Origin: Massiliimicrobium timonense
GTDB lineage: Bacteria > Bacillota_I > Bacilli_A > Erysipelotrichales > Coprobacillaceae
Direction: 5' to 3'
Assembly (NCBI RefSeq): GCF_002160865.1
Contig: NZ_NFLJ01000033.1
Location: 1-37,480 of the forward strand
DNA: 37,480 nt
The position numbers and the translations under genes are program-made. Shown one piece after another: positions 23,986 to 33,253 of the stretch. The notes below the pieces were generated by a model, which saw only the letters and a list, made by a program, of their open reading frames with translations, made no database searches and had not been told where the DNA came from. Within the stretch, counting starts at the first letter, position 1, and each line of letters begins with the position of its first letter.

Positions 23986-24657
23986 ATGACTTTTCAAGAT
24001 ATATTTCGTTCAAATTTTTTAGAAAATATACACGCTGTTTCATTGTTAGATATGTCAATAGCGTTGCTATTGGCATTTATGATGGGAATGTTTATTTTCT
24101 TTATTTATAAAAAAACATATAGTGGAATTATGTATACTTCCAGTTTTGCGATAACACTTGTAGCTTTAACAATGATTACCACATTGGTTATTCTTGCCAT
24201 CACAAGTAATATTGTTTTATCTTTAGGAATGGTTGGTGCTTTATCTATTGTGAGATTTAGAACGGCTGTTAAAGAACCTATGGATATTGCATTTTTGTTT
24301 TGGAGTATAGCGGTAGGTATTGTATTGGCAGCAGGTTTAATCCCCTTAGCTGTATTTGGTAGTTTATGGATTGGACTCATTCTTTATATCTTTTCTCATA
24401 AGAAAAATACCCAAAGACCTTATATACTGGTTGTTCATTGTGAAAATCAAGACAGTGAAAAGAATGTCTATCAATTTATTCAAAATCAGGTATCTGCTTT
24501 TTCACTGAAAAGCAAGAGTATCAAAAAAGATTGCATTGAACTGAATTATGAAGTCAGACTTAAGGATCAAGAAACATCATTTGTTAATGAACTTTCAGAT
24601 ATGGAAGGTGTTTTATATACAGTGATGGTTTCTTATAATGGAGATTATATGAATTAA
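23986..24657 (+). CDS. DUF4956 membrane protein
   Basis: The 223-residue protein has four predicted TM helices (between about 20 and 135) and a soluble C-terminal alpha/beta domain (about 140-223). The family signature is clear in the loop LGMVGALSIVRFRTAVKEPMDIAFLFW. The C-terminal part (YILVVHCENQDSEKNVYQFIQNQV, YTVMVSYNGDYM) looks ferredoxin-like and may bind a ligand or partner. Its biochemical role is unknown. It lies between the VTC and CotH genes, one base before the latter, the typical neighbourhood of the family, so a complex or a polymer-export function is an inference. AAAGGAGA precedes the ATG. Confidence 0.88.
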   Translation: MTFQDIFRSNFLENIHAVSLLDMSIALLLAFMMGMFIFFIYKKTYSGIMYTSSFAITLVALTMITTLVILAITSNIVLSLGMVGALSIVRFRTAVKEPMDIAFLFWSIAVGIVLAAGLIPLAVFGSLWIGLILYIFSHKKNTQRPYILVVHCENQDSEKNVYQFIQNQVSAFSLKSKSIKKDCIELNYEVRLKDQETSFVNELSDMEGVLYTVMVSYNGDYMN

Positions 24658-24658
24658 T

Positions 24659-26053
24659 ATGATTAAACATAAATATATAGATAGGATTGTTTTGATATTT
24701 GTTATCCTTAGTCTTATTATAACGATTGGTTTCATGTTACCGGGACATTGGGGTATAACACCAGCTTATCAGTTACCAGCTTATGCTTCTAAGTTATTTG
24801 ATCAAAGTTATGTCCATACTATCGATATACAATTGGATAATCCACAGAATTTTTTTGATCAGGCACAAGCCAAAGAATATCATGTATCTTCTATAACGAT
24901 AGATGGTGAAACCTTTGATATGGTAGGTTTAAGAGTGAAAGGGAATAACTCATTAGAGCTTATTGATCGTTATGGGTCGGATCGCTTTAGTTTAAAAGTA
25001 GAATTTGATCATTATGATTCAGGATATCATTATTATGGCTTAGATAAGTTTACATTAGATTGCTCTTTTCAAGACAATGCCTATTTAAAAAACTATATAA
25101 CTTATGATATGATGTCTTTTATGGGAGTCCCATCTCCTCTAACAAGTTATGTCTGGGTGACAATTAATCAAAAAGATTGGGGATTATTTTTAGCAATCGA
25201 AGAACCAGAAGAAGCTTTTATAAGAAGAAATTATGGAAGAAATCATGGTGTGCTTTATAAACCGGGATATACAGATGTTTATGCACCCAATAGAGATTTA
25301 GCGTTACAGTATATTGATGAGAATATTGAATCGTATCCTAATTTATTTGATAATGCAAAATTTAAGATAACTGAGGCAGATAAAAAAAGATTAATTCAAT
25401 CATTAAAAATCTTAGATGATAATCAAAATATTGAAAAAGCTGTCAATATAGATGAAGTTTTAAGATATTTTGTAGTACAGGTTTTTGTAGTGAATTTAGA
25501 TAGTTATTTAGGTCCGACTGGGCATAATTATTATTTATATGAAGAAGATGGTATGATTTCAATGCTTCCTTGGGATTACAATTTGGCATATGGCACATAT
25601 TCACTGGGAATGCCTAATCCTAGTAATGATATAACAAGGTATGTCAACTTTCCAATCAACACACCTTATACTAAAGAAGTTATGTTGAATAGACCATTAT
25701 ATCATCATGTTATGCAACATGATGAATATTTCAAACAATATCATCAATATTTCCAACAATTGATCAGTGAATATTTTGAAAGTGGATATTTCCAAAACAA
25801 AGTAGAAGATACAATTAAAATGATAGATTCTTATGTGCAAAAAGACCCAACTGCATTTTGTTCTTATCAAGATTATCTTTTGGGTGTAGAAACGTTTCAA
25901 GAGTTTTGCTTATTAAGATCAAAAAGTATTAGAGGACAACTCGAAGGACAGCTACCTGCCAATCTTTCTCAACAAAATGAAGAATCACCAAGAATAGACG
26001 CTTCACATATAAGATTGGAAGATATGGGAGAAATTGCAGATTTATATCAATGA
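24659..26053 (+). CDS. CotH-family kinase-like protein, membrane-anchored
   Basis: The 464-residue protein has an N-terminal hydrophobic helix (about 9-27) followed by an extracytoplasmic CotH domain (about 45-400). Family motifs include MVGLRVKGNNSLEL, YHYYGLDKFTLDCSFQDNAYLKNYITYDMM, YVWVTINQKDWGLFLAIEEPEEAFI, VVNLDSYLGPTGHNYYLYEEDG and the metal-binding MLPWDYNLAYG. Bacillus CotH is an atypical kinase that phosphorylates spore-coat proteins. Secreted CotH proteins outside the coat are widespread and poorly characterised. Here the linkage to VTC and DUF4956 suggests action on an extracellular phosphate- or ATP-derived substrate, but this is inference. It is the last gene of the run and is followed by a bidirectional terminator. 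Confidence 0.87.
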   Translation: MIKHKYIDRIVLIFVILSLIITIGFMLPGHWGITPAYQLPAYASKLFDQSYVHTIDIQLDNPQNFFDQAQAKEYHVSSITIDGETFDMVGLRVKGNNSLELIDRYGSDRFSLKVEFDHYDSGYHYYGLDKFTLDCSFQDNAYLKNYITYDMMSFMGVPSPLTSYVWVTINQKDWGLFLAIEEPEEAFIRRNYGRNHGVLYKPGYTDVYAPNRDLALQYIDENIESYPNLFDNAKFKITEADKKRLIQSLKILDDNQNIEKAVNIDEVLRYFVVQVFVVNLDSYLGPTGHNYYLYEEDGMISMLPWDYNLAYGTYSLGMPNPSNDITRYVNFPINTPYTKEVMLNRPLYHHVMQHDEYFKQYHQYFQQLISEYFESGYFQNKVEDTIKMIDSYVQKDPTAFCSYQDYLLGVETFQEFCLLRSKSIRGQLEGQLPANLSQQNEESPRIDASHIRLEDMGEIADLYQ

Positions 26054-26054
26054 A

Positions 26055-26076
26055 AAAAGCGACATTTGTCGCTTTT
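26055..26076. terminator. Bidirectional terminator between cotH-like and GH1 genes
   Basis: The stem AAAAGCGAC/GTCGCTTTT with an ATTT loop has flanking A and T runs usable on both strands, between two convergent genes. Confidence 0.88.
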
Positions 26077-26080
26077 AACT

Positions 26081-27565
<1,485 letters not shown>

Positions 27566-27576
27566 TTATATTTATT

Positions 27577-27605
27577 ATTTTAAAGGGAAATGATGAAAAA
27601 AACAA
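27577..27605 (-). promoter_or_regulatory. Candidate promoter of the GH1 gene
   Basis: On the minus strand TTGTTT (27600-27605), a 17-bp spacer and TAAAAT (27577-27582) lie just after the end of the LysR gene. Confidence 0.5.
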
Positions 27606-27626
27606 ATACTTCATAAGTATAATCGG

Positions 27627-28511
27627 TTATGCCTTTGGTAAATAACTTTTTTTAAGTTCATTTAATAATATTTGAGCTACAGGTGAAAAGACTTGATATT
27701 TTTTCCATACAATATACATAGGTGATTCAAGGACTGGTTCTAGAGGACGAAAACATAAATTGCTGTCTTGACCAGTATATATTAAATGATTAAAAGTTAA
27801 AACATATCCCATACCTTCTTCAACCATGATGGATGTATTATAGGCTAAATCATATGTAGCAATAATATGAAGCTGATCTTGTTGATCACCTAACCATTTT
27901 GGAAAATCAGCCTGTAAAGATTGACGAGAACAAATTAAAGGAACATCTAATAAATCATTGAGATGAATTTTCTGTTTTTGAGCTAAAGGCATATCTTTTC
28001 TAGCAATAATACCCCATTGGTTAGCAGAAGGAATTTTTAAAAAGTTATACTTTCTGGAATCTACATCTTGCGCAATAATCGCAAAATCTAATAATCCTCG
28101 TTCCAATCTTTCATCAATAGCATCGGTTGCACTGCTATGAAGATGAAAGCGAATGTGAGGATAGTGCATTTGGAGTTGATGCAATATATGAAAGAAAGAG
28201 TGTAAATCTTTAGATTCAGCACAACCAATATGAATATCACCACCATTAATTTCATCAAGTGCTTTAAATTCATCCGTTGTTTTATCTACCAATTCTAAAA
28301 TTTCTTCAGCACGTTTTCTTAACATCATCCCTTCTTCTGTCAGTTTAATAAAGTAATTACTACGCACAAATAATTTTTTCCCTAATTCTGCTTCTAAATC
28401 TTTTAGTTGTTTAGATAATGTTGGTTGAGAAATATGAAGACGAACAGCAGCTTTTGATATGTTTTTTTCCCTCGCTACTTCTAAAAAATATCTTAAAACA
28501 CGTATTTCCAT
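27627..28511 (-). CDS. LysR-family transcriptional regulator
   Basis: The 294-residue protein has the classical N-terminal HTH (about 1-60: MEIRVLRYFLEVAREKNISKAAVRLHISQPTLSKQLKDLEAELGKKLFVR) and a two-lobe periplasmic-binding-protein-like effector domain (about 90-290: DIHIGCAESKDLHSFFHIL, LLDFAIIAQDV, WGIIARKDMPLA). It is divergent from the aldo-keto reductase operon, the usual layout for a LysR activator of the neighbouring genes. An 8-bp dyad in the shared region is a likely binding site. AAGAGGTG precedes the ATG, with an extended -10 box further upstream. The ligand cannot be read from the sequence. It could also influence the GH1 gene just downstream on the same strand. Confidence 0.92.
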   Translation of the reverse strand: MEIRVLRYFLEVAREKNISKAAVRLHISQPTLSKQLKDLEAELGKKLFVRSNYFIKLTEEGMMLRKRAEEILELVDKTTDEFKALDEINGGDIHIGCAESKDLHSFFHILHQLQMHYPHIRFHLHSSATDAIDERLERGLLDFAIIAQDVDSRKYNFLKIPSANQWGIIARKDMPLAQKQKIHLNDLLDVPLICSRQSLQADFPKWLGDQQDQLHIIATYDLAYNTSIMVEEGMGYVLTFNHLIYTGQDSNLCFRPLEPVLESPMYIVWKKYQVFSPVAQILLNELKKSYLPKA

Positions 28512-28531
28512 AAATAAAACACCTCTTAATG

Positions 28532-28540
28532 ATTATAACA
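28532..28540 (-). promoter_or_regulatory. Extended -10 of the LysR gene
   Basis: TGTTATAAT on the minus strand, about 20 bases before the start codon, is an extended -10 element without a clear -35. Confidence 0.5.
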
Positions 28541-28568
28541 TAGTTATTAAAAATAAGAATAATTAAAT

Positions 28569-28596
28569 ATAGATATTAAATATTTTACATATCTAT
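28569..28596. promoter_or_regulatory. Inverted repeat, probable LysR-type operator
   Basis: ATAGATAT (28569-28576) and ATATCTAT (28589-28596) form a perfect 8-bp dyad whose half-site centres are 20 bp apart, two helical turns. It overlaps the -35 box of the divergent aldo-keto reductase promoter. Confidence 0.6.
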
Positions 28597-28612
28597 AGAC
28601 TGTTTATATAAT
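28584..28612 (+). promoter_or_regulatory. Promoter of the aldo-keto reductase operon
   Basis: TTTACA (28584-28589), a 17-bp spacer and TATAAT (28607-28612) lie 21 bases before the first start codon. Confidence 0.75.
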
Positions 28613-28633
28613 GAAGATGGTGGAGGTGATGGA

Positions 28634-28864
28634 GTGGATGAAAAGATATCAAAAGAGCTAAAAGACAATCTGATAGATGCAGGGTGTCAGAATGAACTTA
28701 TTCAAACATGTATGGATTGTATCAAAGTGAATAACATTGATATGCTTGATTTTCACTTACAAAAACACCGTCAATATCTTTTGGATTGTTTACACAAATA
28801 TCAAAATGAAATAGATTGTTTAGATTATCTGCTTTTTCAAATAGAGAAGGAGGGTGGGATATGA
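28634..28864 (+). CDS. Uncharacterised 76-residue helical protein
   Basis: The small cytosolic protein has charged amphipathic helices and four cysteines. The C-terminal part (FHLQKHRQYLLDCLHKYQNEIDCLDYLLFQIEK) looks like a coiled coil similar to the helical tails of MerR-type regulators, but there is no DNA-binding domain. I do not recognise a named family. GTG at 28634 is the start; GGAGGTGAT lies just upstream. Its stop overlaps the aldo-keto reductase start by four bases (ATGA), so the two are translated together, pointing to a partner or regulator of that enzyme. Function is not assigned. Confidence 0.7.
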   Translation: MDEKISKELKDNLIDAGCQNELIQTCMDCIKVNNIDMLDFHLQKHRQYLLDCLHKYQNEIDCLDYLLFQIEKEGGI

Positions 28865-29664
28865 GATTTATAACATTAAACAATGGTATTTCAATGCCTC
28901 TATTAGGTTTAGGAACATGGGATTTAAGAGGGGAAGCAGGGAAACAGACTATTATTCAGGCATTGCAGGTAGGTTATCGTTTGATTGATACAGCCAGAAT
29001 GTATGGAAATGAAGTCATTGTAGGACAGGCAATTATCGAAAGTGGAATACCAAGACAGGATATTTTTATTACAACAAAGCTTGAATCTTCATGTCAAGGC
29101 TATCAAAAAGCCAAGCAAGGGATAGAAAAATCGTTAAAAGATTTGCAGACAGATTATATTGATTTATTGCTGATTCATGAGCCTTACACACAATCATTAG
29201 AAATGTATGAAGCTATGAAAGAAGCCTACCATCAAGGAAAAGTAAGAGCAATTGGTATTTCTAATTTTCAAGGACATCATTATGATTGGTTTATTGAACA
29301 TTGTGGCATGATACCTGCTGTTCATCAAATTGAATCACATGTCTATCATTCACAGTTAAAATTTAAGCAAAGAATGGAAAAAGATGGTGTACAAATGGAA
29401 TCGTGGGCATCTTTTACAGAAGGTAGAAAAGATATTTTTCATGAACCAGTATTAACAAATATTGGAAAGAAATATCGCAAAAGTGCTGCTCAAATAGCTT
29501 TGACGTATTTAATACAAAATGGGATTGTTGTGATTCCTAAGACATCACATAAAGAAAGAATGATTGAAAATATGAGTGTTTTTGATTTTGAATTATCTGA
29601 TGATGATATGAATTTGATTCAGACATTGGATCAAGGTCAATCATTGTTTCATTGGTATGATTAA
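28861..29664 (+). CDS. Aldo-keto reductase, cytosolic
   Basis: The 267-residue TIM-barrel NAD(P)H-dependent oxidoreductase (AKR5-like prokaryotic group) would reduce small aldehydes or ketones. The catalytic tetrad is present: Asp and Tyr in RLIDTARMYGNE, Lys in FITTKLES and His in LLLIHEPY. The cofactor-binding loop VVIPKTSHKERMIEN keeps the Lys and Arg that usually hold the NADPH 2'-phosphate. The ATG at 28861 follows GGAGG, and starts further upstream overlap the preceding gene. It ends three bases before a second, secreted-type aldo-keto reductase gene. It is probably controlled by the divergent LysR regulator. Confidence 0.92.
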   Translation: MRFITLNNGISMPLLGLGTWDLRGEAGKQTIIQALQVGYRLIDTARMYGNEVIVGQAIIESGIPRQDIFITTKLESSCQGYQKAKQGIEKSLKDLQTDYIDLLLIHEPYTQSLEMYEAMKEAYHQGKVRAIGISNFQGHHYDWFIEHCGMIPAVHQIESHVYHSQLKFKQRMEKDGVQMESWASFTEGRKDIFHEPVLTNIGKKYRKSAAQIALTYLIQNGIVVIPKTSHKERMIENMSVFDFELSDDDMNLIQTLDQGQSLFHWYD

Positions 29665-29667
29665 ATC

Positions 29668-30588
29668 ATGAAAAAAATAATGATTATACTGACTTTCTTA
29701 TGTGTATGTTTATGTGGATGTCAAAACAATGAAAATAAAGTGACAACTGATGTGAAATCTCATCAGACACAATACCAATTTCATTTAGATGATGGATATG
29801 TGACATTAAATAGTGGTTATGATATGCCTACTAATGGAATAGGAACATATAGTTTAACGGGTGATGAATGTTATAACGCTATAACGAGTGCCTTACAATC
29901 AGGTGTTAGACTGATTGATACAGCTTATATGTATCATAATGAAGAAGAAATAGGAAAAGCTATCAGAGATTCTCAAGTCAATAGAGAAGATATTTTTGTA
30001 ATCACAAAGATATATCCAAGTCAGTTTGATGATCCTCGGGCAGCTATTGATTTAGCTTTAGAAAAATTGAATATTGGTTATATAGATATGATGTTGTTGC
30101 ATCATCCCGGTGATGGAGATGTCAAAGCTTATCATGTGATGGAGGATTATGTGGAACAGGGAAAAATTCGTTCTATTGGTTTATCTAATTATTATATTGA
30201 AGAATTGGAAGACTTTTTACCACAAGTCAATATAACTCCAGCTTTAGTTCAAAATGAAATCCATCCCTATTATCAAGAATTAGATGTTGTTCCATATATT
30301 CAAAGTCATGGTATTGTAATGCAGGGATGGTATCCTTTTGGTGGTAGAGGACATACTGAAGAATTATTGAATGATGAAACCATTGTATCTATTGCAGATG
30401 CTCACAATGTCACAGCGGCTCAAGTCATATTAAGATGGAACTTACAAAGGGAAGTCGTTGTGATACCGGGTTCAAGTAATCCTGATCATATTCAAGAGAA
30501 TACAGAGATTTATCATTTTAAATTAACAGAAGATGAAATGAAAAAAATAGAAGCTTTGAATCGTAATGAAAAACATGATTGGTATTAA
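29668..30588 (+). CDS. Aldo-keto reductase-fold lipoprotein
   Basis: The 306-residue protein starts with a clear lipoprotein signal (MKKIMIILTFLCVCLCGC, C18 lipidated), then a ~20-residue linker and a full AKR barrel (about 40-306). The catalytic tetrad is intact: Asp and Tyr in RLIDTAYMYHNE, Lys in FVITKIYPS and His in MLLHHPGD. In the cofactor loop VVIPGSSNPDHIQEN the Lys and Arg expected for NADPH binding are replaced by Gly and His. An AKR on the outer membrane face would have no NADPH supply, so it may use another cofactor, bind rather than turn over ligand, or have become a receptor. The gene follows the cytosolic AKR by three bases with no clear ribosome-binding site, suggesting coupling. 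Confidence 0.82.
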   Translation: MKKIMIILTFLCVCLCGCQNNENKVTTDVKSHQTQYQFHLDDGYVTLNSGYDMPTNGIGTYSLTGDECYNAITSALQSGVRLIDTAYMYHNEEEIGKAIRDSQVNREDIFVITKIYPSQFDDPRAAIDLALEKLNIGYIDMMLLHHPGDGDVKAYHVMEDYVEQGKIRSIGLSNYYIEELEDFLPQVNITPALVQNEIHPYYQELDVVPYIQSHGIVMQGWYPFGGRGHTEELLNDETIVSIADAHNVTAAQVILRWNLQREVVVIPGSSNPDHIQENTEIYHFKLTEDEMKKIEALNRNEKHDWY

Positions 30589-30602
30589 TGGAGGAAGAAG
30601 AA

Positions 30603-31592
30603 ATGGAAGAAAAATTAAATTTAGTTAAAGAATGGGATAAAACATTCCCAAAAAGTGAGGAAGTGAATCATCGTAAAGTAACGTTTCATAATCGTTATGG
30701 AATCACTTTAGCTGCTGATTTATATGAACCGAAAACATATGAAGGAAAATTATCGGCTATTGCAGTGTGTGGACCATTTGGTGCAGTGAAGGAACAGGCT
30801 TCTGGTCTATATGCTCAAGAAATGGCAAAAAGAGGATTTTTAACGATAGCTTTTGACCCATCATATACAGGTGAAAGTGGTGGAACACCAAGATATATGG
30901 CTTCACCAGATATCAATACAGAAGATTTTCAGGCCGCTGTAGATTTCTTATCTGTTCAAAAGAATGTTGATTCTGATAAAATTGGTATTATTGGTATTTG
31001 TGGTTGGGGTGGACTGGCTTTAAATACTGCATCTATTGATACAAGAGTCAAAGCTACAGTCGCTTCAACAATGTATGATATGTCAAGAGTGGGTTCAAAA
31101 GGATATTTTGACGCTAATGATAGTGAAAAAGAAAGATATCAGTTACGTCTTAACTATAATGCACAAAGAATCAAAGATTATAAATCAGGGACATATCAAA
31201 GAGCTGGTGGGGTTATTGATCCATTACCTGAAGATGCTCCATTTTATGTAAAAGATTATTATGATTATTATAAAACACAACGTGGATATCATAAACGTTC
31301 ATTAAATTCTAATGATGGATGGAATGTAATTGGGACAATGTCATTTTTAAATCAACCTATTCTACAATACACAAATGAAATTAGAAACGCCGTATTGATT
31401 ATTCACGGTGAAAAAGCCCATTCTTGTTATATGAGTCAAGATGCTTATCAAGCTATGATGAATCATAATCCATGTCCTGATAATAAGGAATTGATGATTA
31501 TTCCTGATGCAGTGCATACGGATTTGTATGATCAGATGGACATCATTCCATTTGATAAAATAGCTGACTTTATGAATACTTATTTGAAATAG
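30603..31592 (+). CDS. Alpha/beta hydrolase with cysteine at the nucleophile elbow
   Basis: The 329-residue cytosolic protein belongs to the YcjY/dienelactone-hydrolase-like group. Features include FHNRYGITLAADLYEP, the oxyanion region VCGPFGAVKEQ, FDPSYTGESGG, the elbow GICGWGG, with C133 where most relatives have Ser, and C-terminal LIIHGEKAHS and PDAVHTDLYD (likely Asp/His partners). Dienelactone hydrolases also use Cys, but the substrate here is unknown. The ATG at 30603 is chosen because GGAGG lies eight bases upstream; an earlier in-frame ATG overlaps the previous gene. It is the last gene of the LysR-divergent operon, followed by a strong terminator. Confidence 0.85.
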   Translation: MEEKLNLVKEWDKTFPKSEEVNHRKVTFHNRYGITLAADLYEPKTYEGKLSAIAVCGPFGAVKEQASGLYAQEMAKRGFLTIAFDPSYTGESGGTPRYMASPDINTEDFQAAVDFLSVQKNVDSDKIGIIGICGWGGLALNTASIDTRVKATVASTMYDMSRVGSKGYFDANDSEKERYQLRLNYNAQRIKDYKSGTYQRAGGVIDPLPEDAPFYVKDYYDYYKTQRGYHKRSLNSNDGWNVIGTMSFLNQPILQYTNEIRNAVLIIHGEKAHSCYMSQDAYQAMMNHNPCPDNKELMIIPDAVHTDLYDQMDIIPFDKIADFMNTYLK

Positions 31593-31599
31593 AAAAAAC

Positions 31600-31633
31600 G
31601 AGTTCATTATCAAGTGATAGTGAACTCATTTTT
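31600..31633 (+). terminator. Terminator of the aldo-keto reductase operon
   Basis: A long hairpin, GAGTTCA-T-TATC with GATA-G-TGAACTC around an AAGT loop, is followed by ATTTTT. Confidence 0.88.
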
Positions 31634-31687
31634 AGGTTAATCGTTTATTAATATACATCAATTTAAAAATTCTTTTCATATCTTATA

Positions 31688-31747
31688 TTATAATAAAAAA
31701 TCATGATCTGAACTCAACAAAATGAATTATGCACATCAGTCATGACT
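31688..31747 (-). terminator. Terminator of the GntR-ABC operon
   Basis: On the minus strand GTCATGACTG (31737-31746) pairs with CAG-A-TCATGAT (one bulged A, 31700-31710), followed by TTTTTTATTA, about 25 bases beyond the last gene. Confidence 0.6.
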
Positions 31748-31771
31748 TTCATTTTTTTTACCCATATTATC

Positions 31772-32461
31772 TTAAAAAGCGTTCCATAGAAATATGAATG
31801 CAAAGACACAGCCCCAAGCATTTTTATTTTTATCTACACAGCTTACCATACCATAGATAAATATGAAAGTTACAATCATTTCAAGTATCCCCCAGAATGA
31901 TGTACTAAATGGATGAAATAAGATACAGATAAATGCACATATTATAGCTCCAAGATTAATTTTGCTAGGATATCTTTGATTGATTACTCTACTGACAATA
32001 TAATAATTAAATCCTTCAAAAAATCCCCAAAAAGTTCCAACCATAATTAATCCTAATGCTTTATAAACAATATTGCTTGCAAGTATATTATCAGTTATTA
32101 AAACAGAAAGTGGCATATATCCATCAAACTGTCTGGAAATAAGTAGATAAATGACATATGGTATAAAGAACAGTACAGATTCGATAATAGCTTTTAGTGC
32201 ACCCTTTTTCCTAAGTCCCATTTTTGCAAATGTATCTTTACGAATTATACATACGATTGAACTACCTAGACCTGCAATTGAAAACTGCATTAATCCAGTT
32301 ACTATAGTACGAAGTAAAATATGAATTTCATCGTTATTAATAAAGTCGTTAAGATATTTACTTAATGACATAAATAAGATAAATCCCGCTAATGTTATCA
32401 CCGCTATGATCCAAATATCTGTATCTAGTCTTTTTTGTTCTACTGTTAATTCTTTTTTCAT
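31772..32461 (-). CDS. CPBP-like polytopic membrane protein of the ABC operon
   Basis: The 229-residue protein has about seven hydrophobic helices. The segment GTFWGFFEGFNYYIVSRVINQRYP and the following LFHPF are reminiscent of the glutamate and histidine motifs of CPBP (CAAX protease/bacteriocin-processing) proteins, but the EExxxR motif is incomplete. Enzymatic activity is therefore doubtful. The ATG at 32461 is chosen for the AAGGGG upstream; a longer frame to 32506 lacks one. It is the last gene of the GntR-ABC operon, where such proteins often give self-protection or assist peptide handling. That role is inferred. Confidence 0.65.
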   Translation of the reverse strand: MKKELTVEQKRLDTDIWIIAVITLAGFILFMSLSKYLNDFINNDEIHILLRTIVTGLMQFSIAGLGSSIVCIIRKDTFAKMGLRKKGALKAIIESVLFFIPYVIYLLISRQFDGYMPLSVLITDNILASNIVYKALGLIMVGTFWGFFEGFNYYIVSRVINQRYPSKINLGAIICAFICILFHPFSTSFWGILEMIVTFIFIYGMVSCVDKNKNAWGCVFAFIFLWNAF

Positions 32462-32529
32462 TGTTACTATCCCCTTATCATCAACAAGGTTTTCAATAAA
32501 ATACATTAGAATTATTATAATGTTCTAAA

Positions 32530-33252
32530 TTATTTTAATTCTGTACGACGAATAACTGCATAAGAACCAATTCCTAATATTGCTACAATTACAAATAATG
32601 TTAGAGCAGGGAATATATAATTAATTGTTCCATCAGTCATAAAGCCCATTGCTTGCATCAAAAATTCTACAATATCCCTAACCAATTCAGCAGAGAATAC
32701 ATATCTGAACAATGCAATAATCAATAAGATAACCCCGCCAAAAACAACACCTAAATATATTGAAATATTCTTTCCTACTCTGTTGATTACAAGAACAATC
32801 AAATAAAGTAAACTACAAAATGCTACGTAGAAAAGAAATAACCATAGCCAATTCATAAACAAGTTATCATACCCATATAAAGCTCCATATAATGACGAAT
32901 AATTATTATTGATTAAATGCATCATGTTACCAACCACCGTATCAACGAGTGCCATTATTCCAGAAATAAAGCAGAACATTGCAATAGTTGCAATATATAT
33001 ATATTTACGAGTAAAACCATTTTGAATCAGCATTTTAAAATCTTCATTAAATCCTAGAACTCCTAATACGCATACATAAATCAAAGTATTTATCTCTAAA
33101 CAATTAGTGCCTACATCTTCAAAGGTACCCATTATCAATCCGATAGTAATTGTAATTAATCCAACGATAGCATACTGTATAGCATAGAAGATCCAGATAT
33201 ACTTAAATGATGTCATACATTCATATTGAATAATAGATTTAAGATTTTTCAT
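32530..33252 (-). CDS. ABC transporter permease subunit (ABC-2 type)
   Basis: The 240-residue protein has six predicted TM helices (starting about 18-40: YIWIFYAIQYAIVGLITITIG), with no soluble domain. It is encoded one base from the ATPase gene, with AAGGAGA before its ATG. It is the natural membrane partner of that ATPase. The sequence outside the hydrophobic pattern is not distinctive, so the exported substrate, such as an antimicrobial peptide or lipid-active drug, cannot be named. Confidence 0.8.
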   Translation of the reverse strand: MKNLKSIIQYECMTSFKYIWIFYAIQYAIVGLITITIGLIMGTFEDVGTNCLEINTLIYVCVLGVLGFNEDFKMLIQNGFTRKYIYIATIAMFCFISGIMALVDTVVGNMMHLINNNYSSLYGALYGYDNLFMNWLWLFLFYVAFCSLLYLIVLVINRVGKNISIYLGVVFGGVILLIIALFRYVFSAELVRDIVEFLMQAMGFMTDGTINYIFPALTLFVIVAILGIGSYAVIRRTELK

Positions 33253-33253
33253 A

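Noticed and set aside
28816-28860. Longer N terminus for the cytosolic aldo-keto reductase
   Set aside because: It would overlap the 76-residue gene, adds residues unlike AKRs, and bypasses the GGAGG site before 28861.
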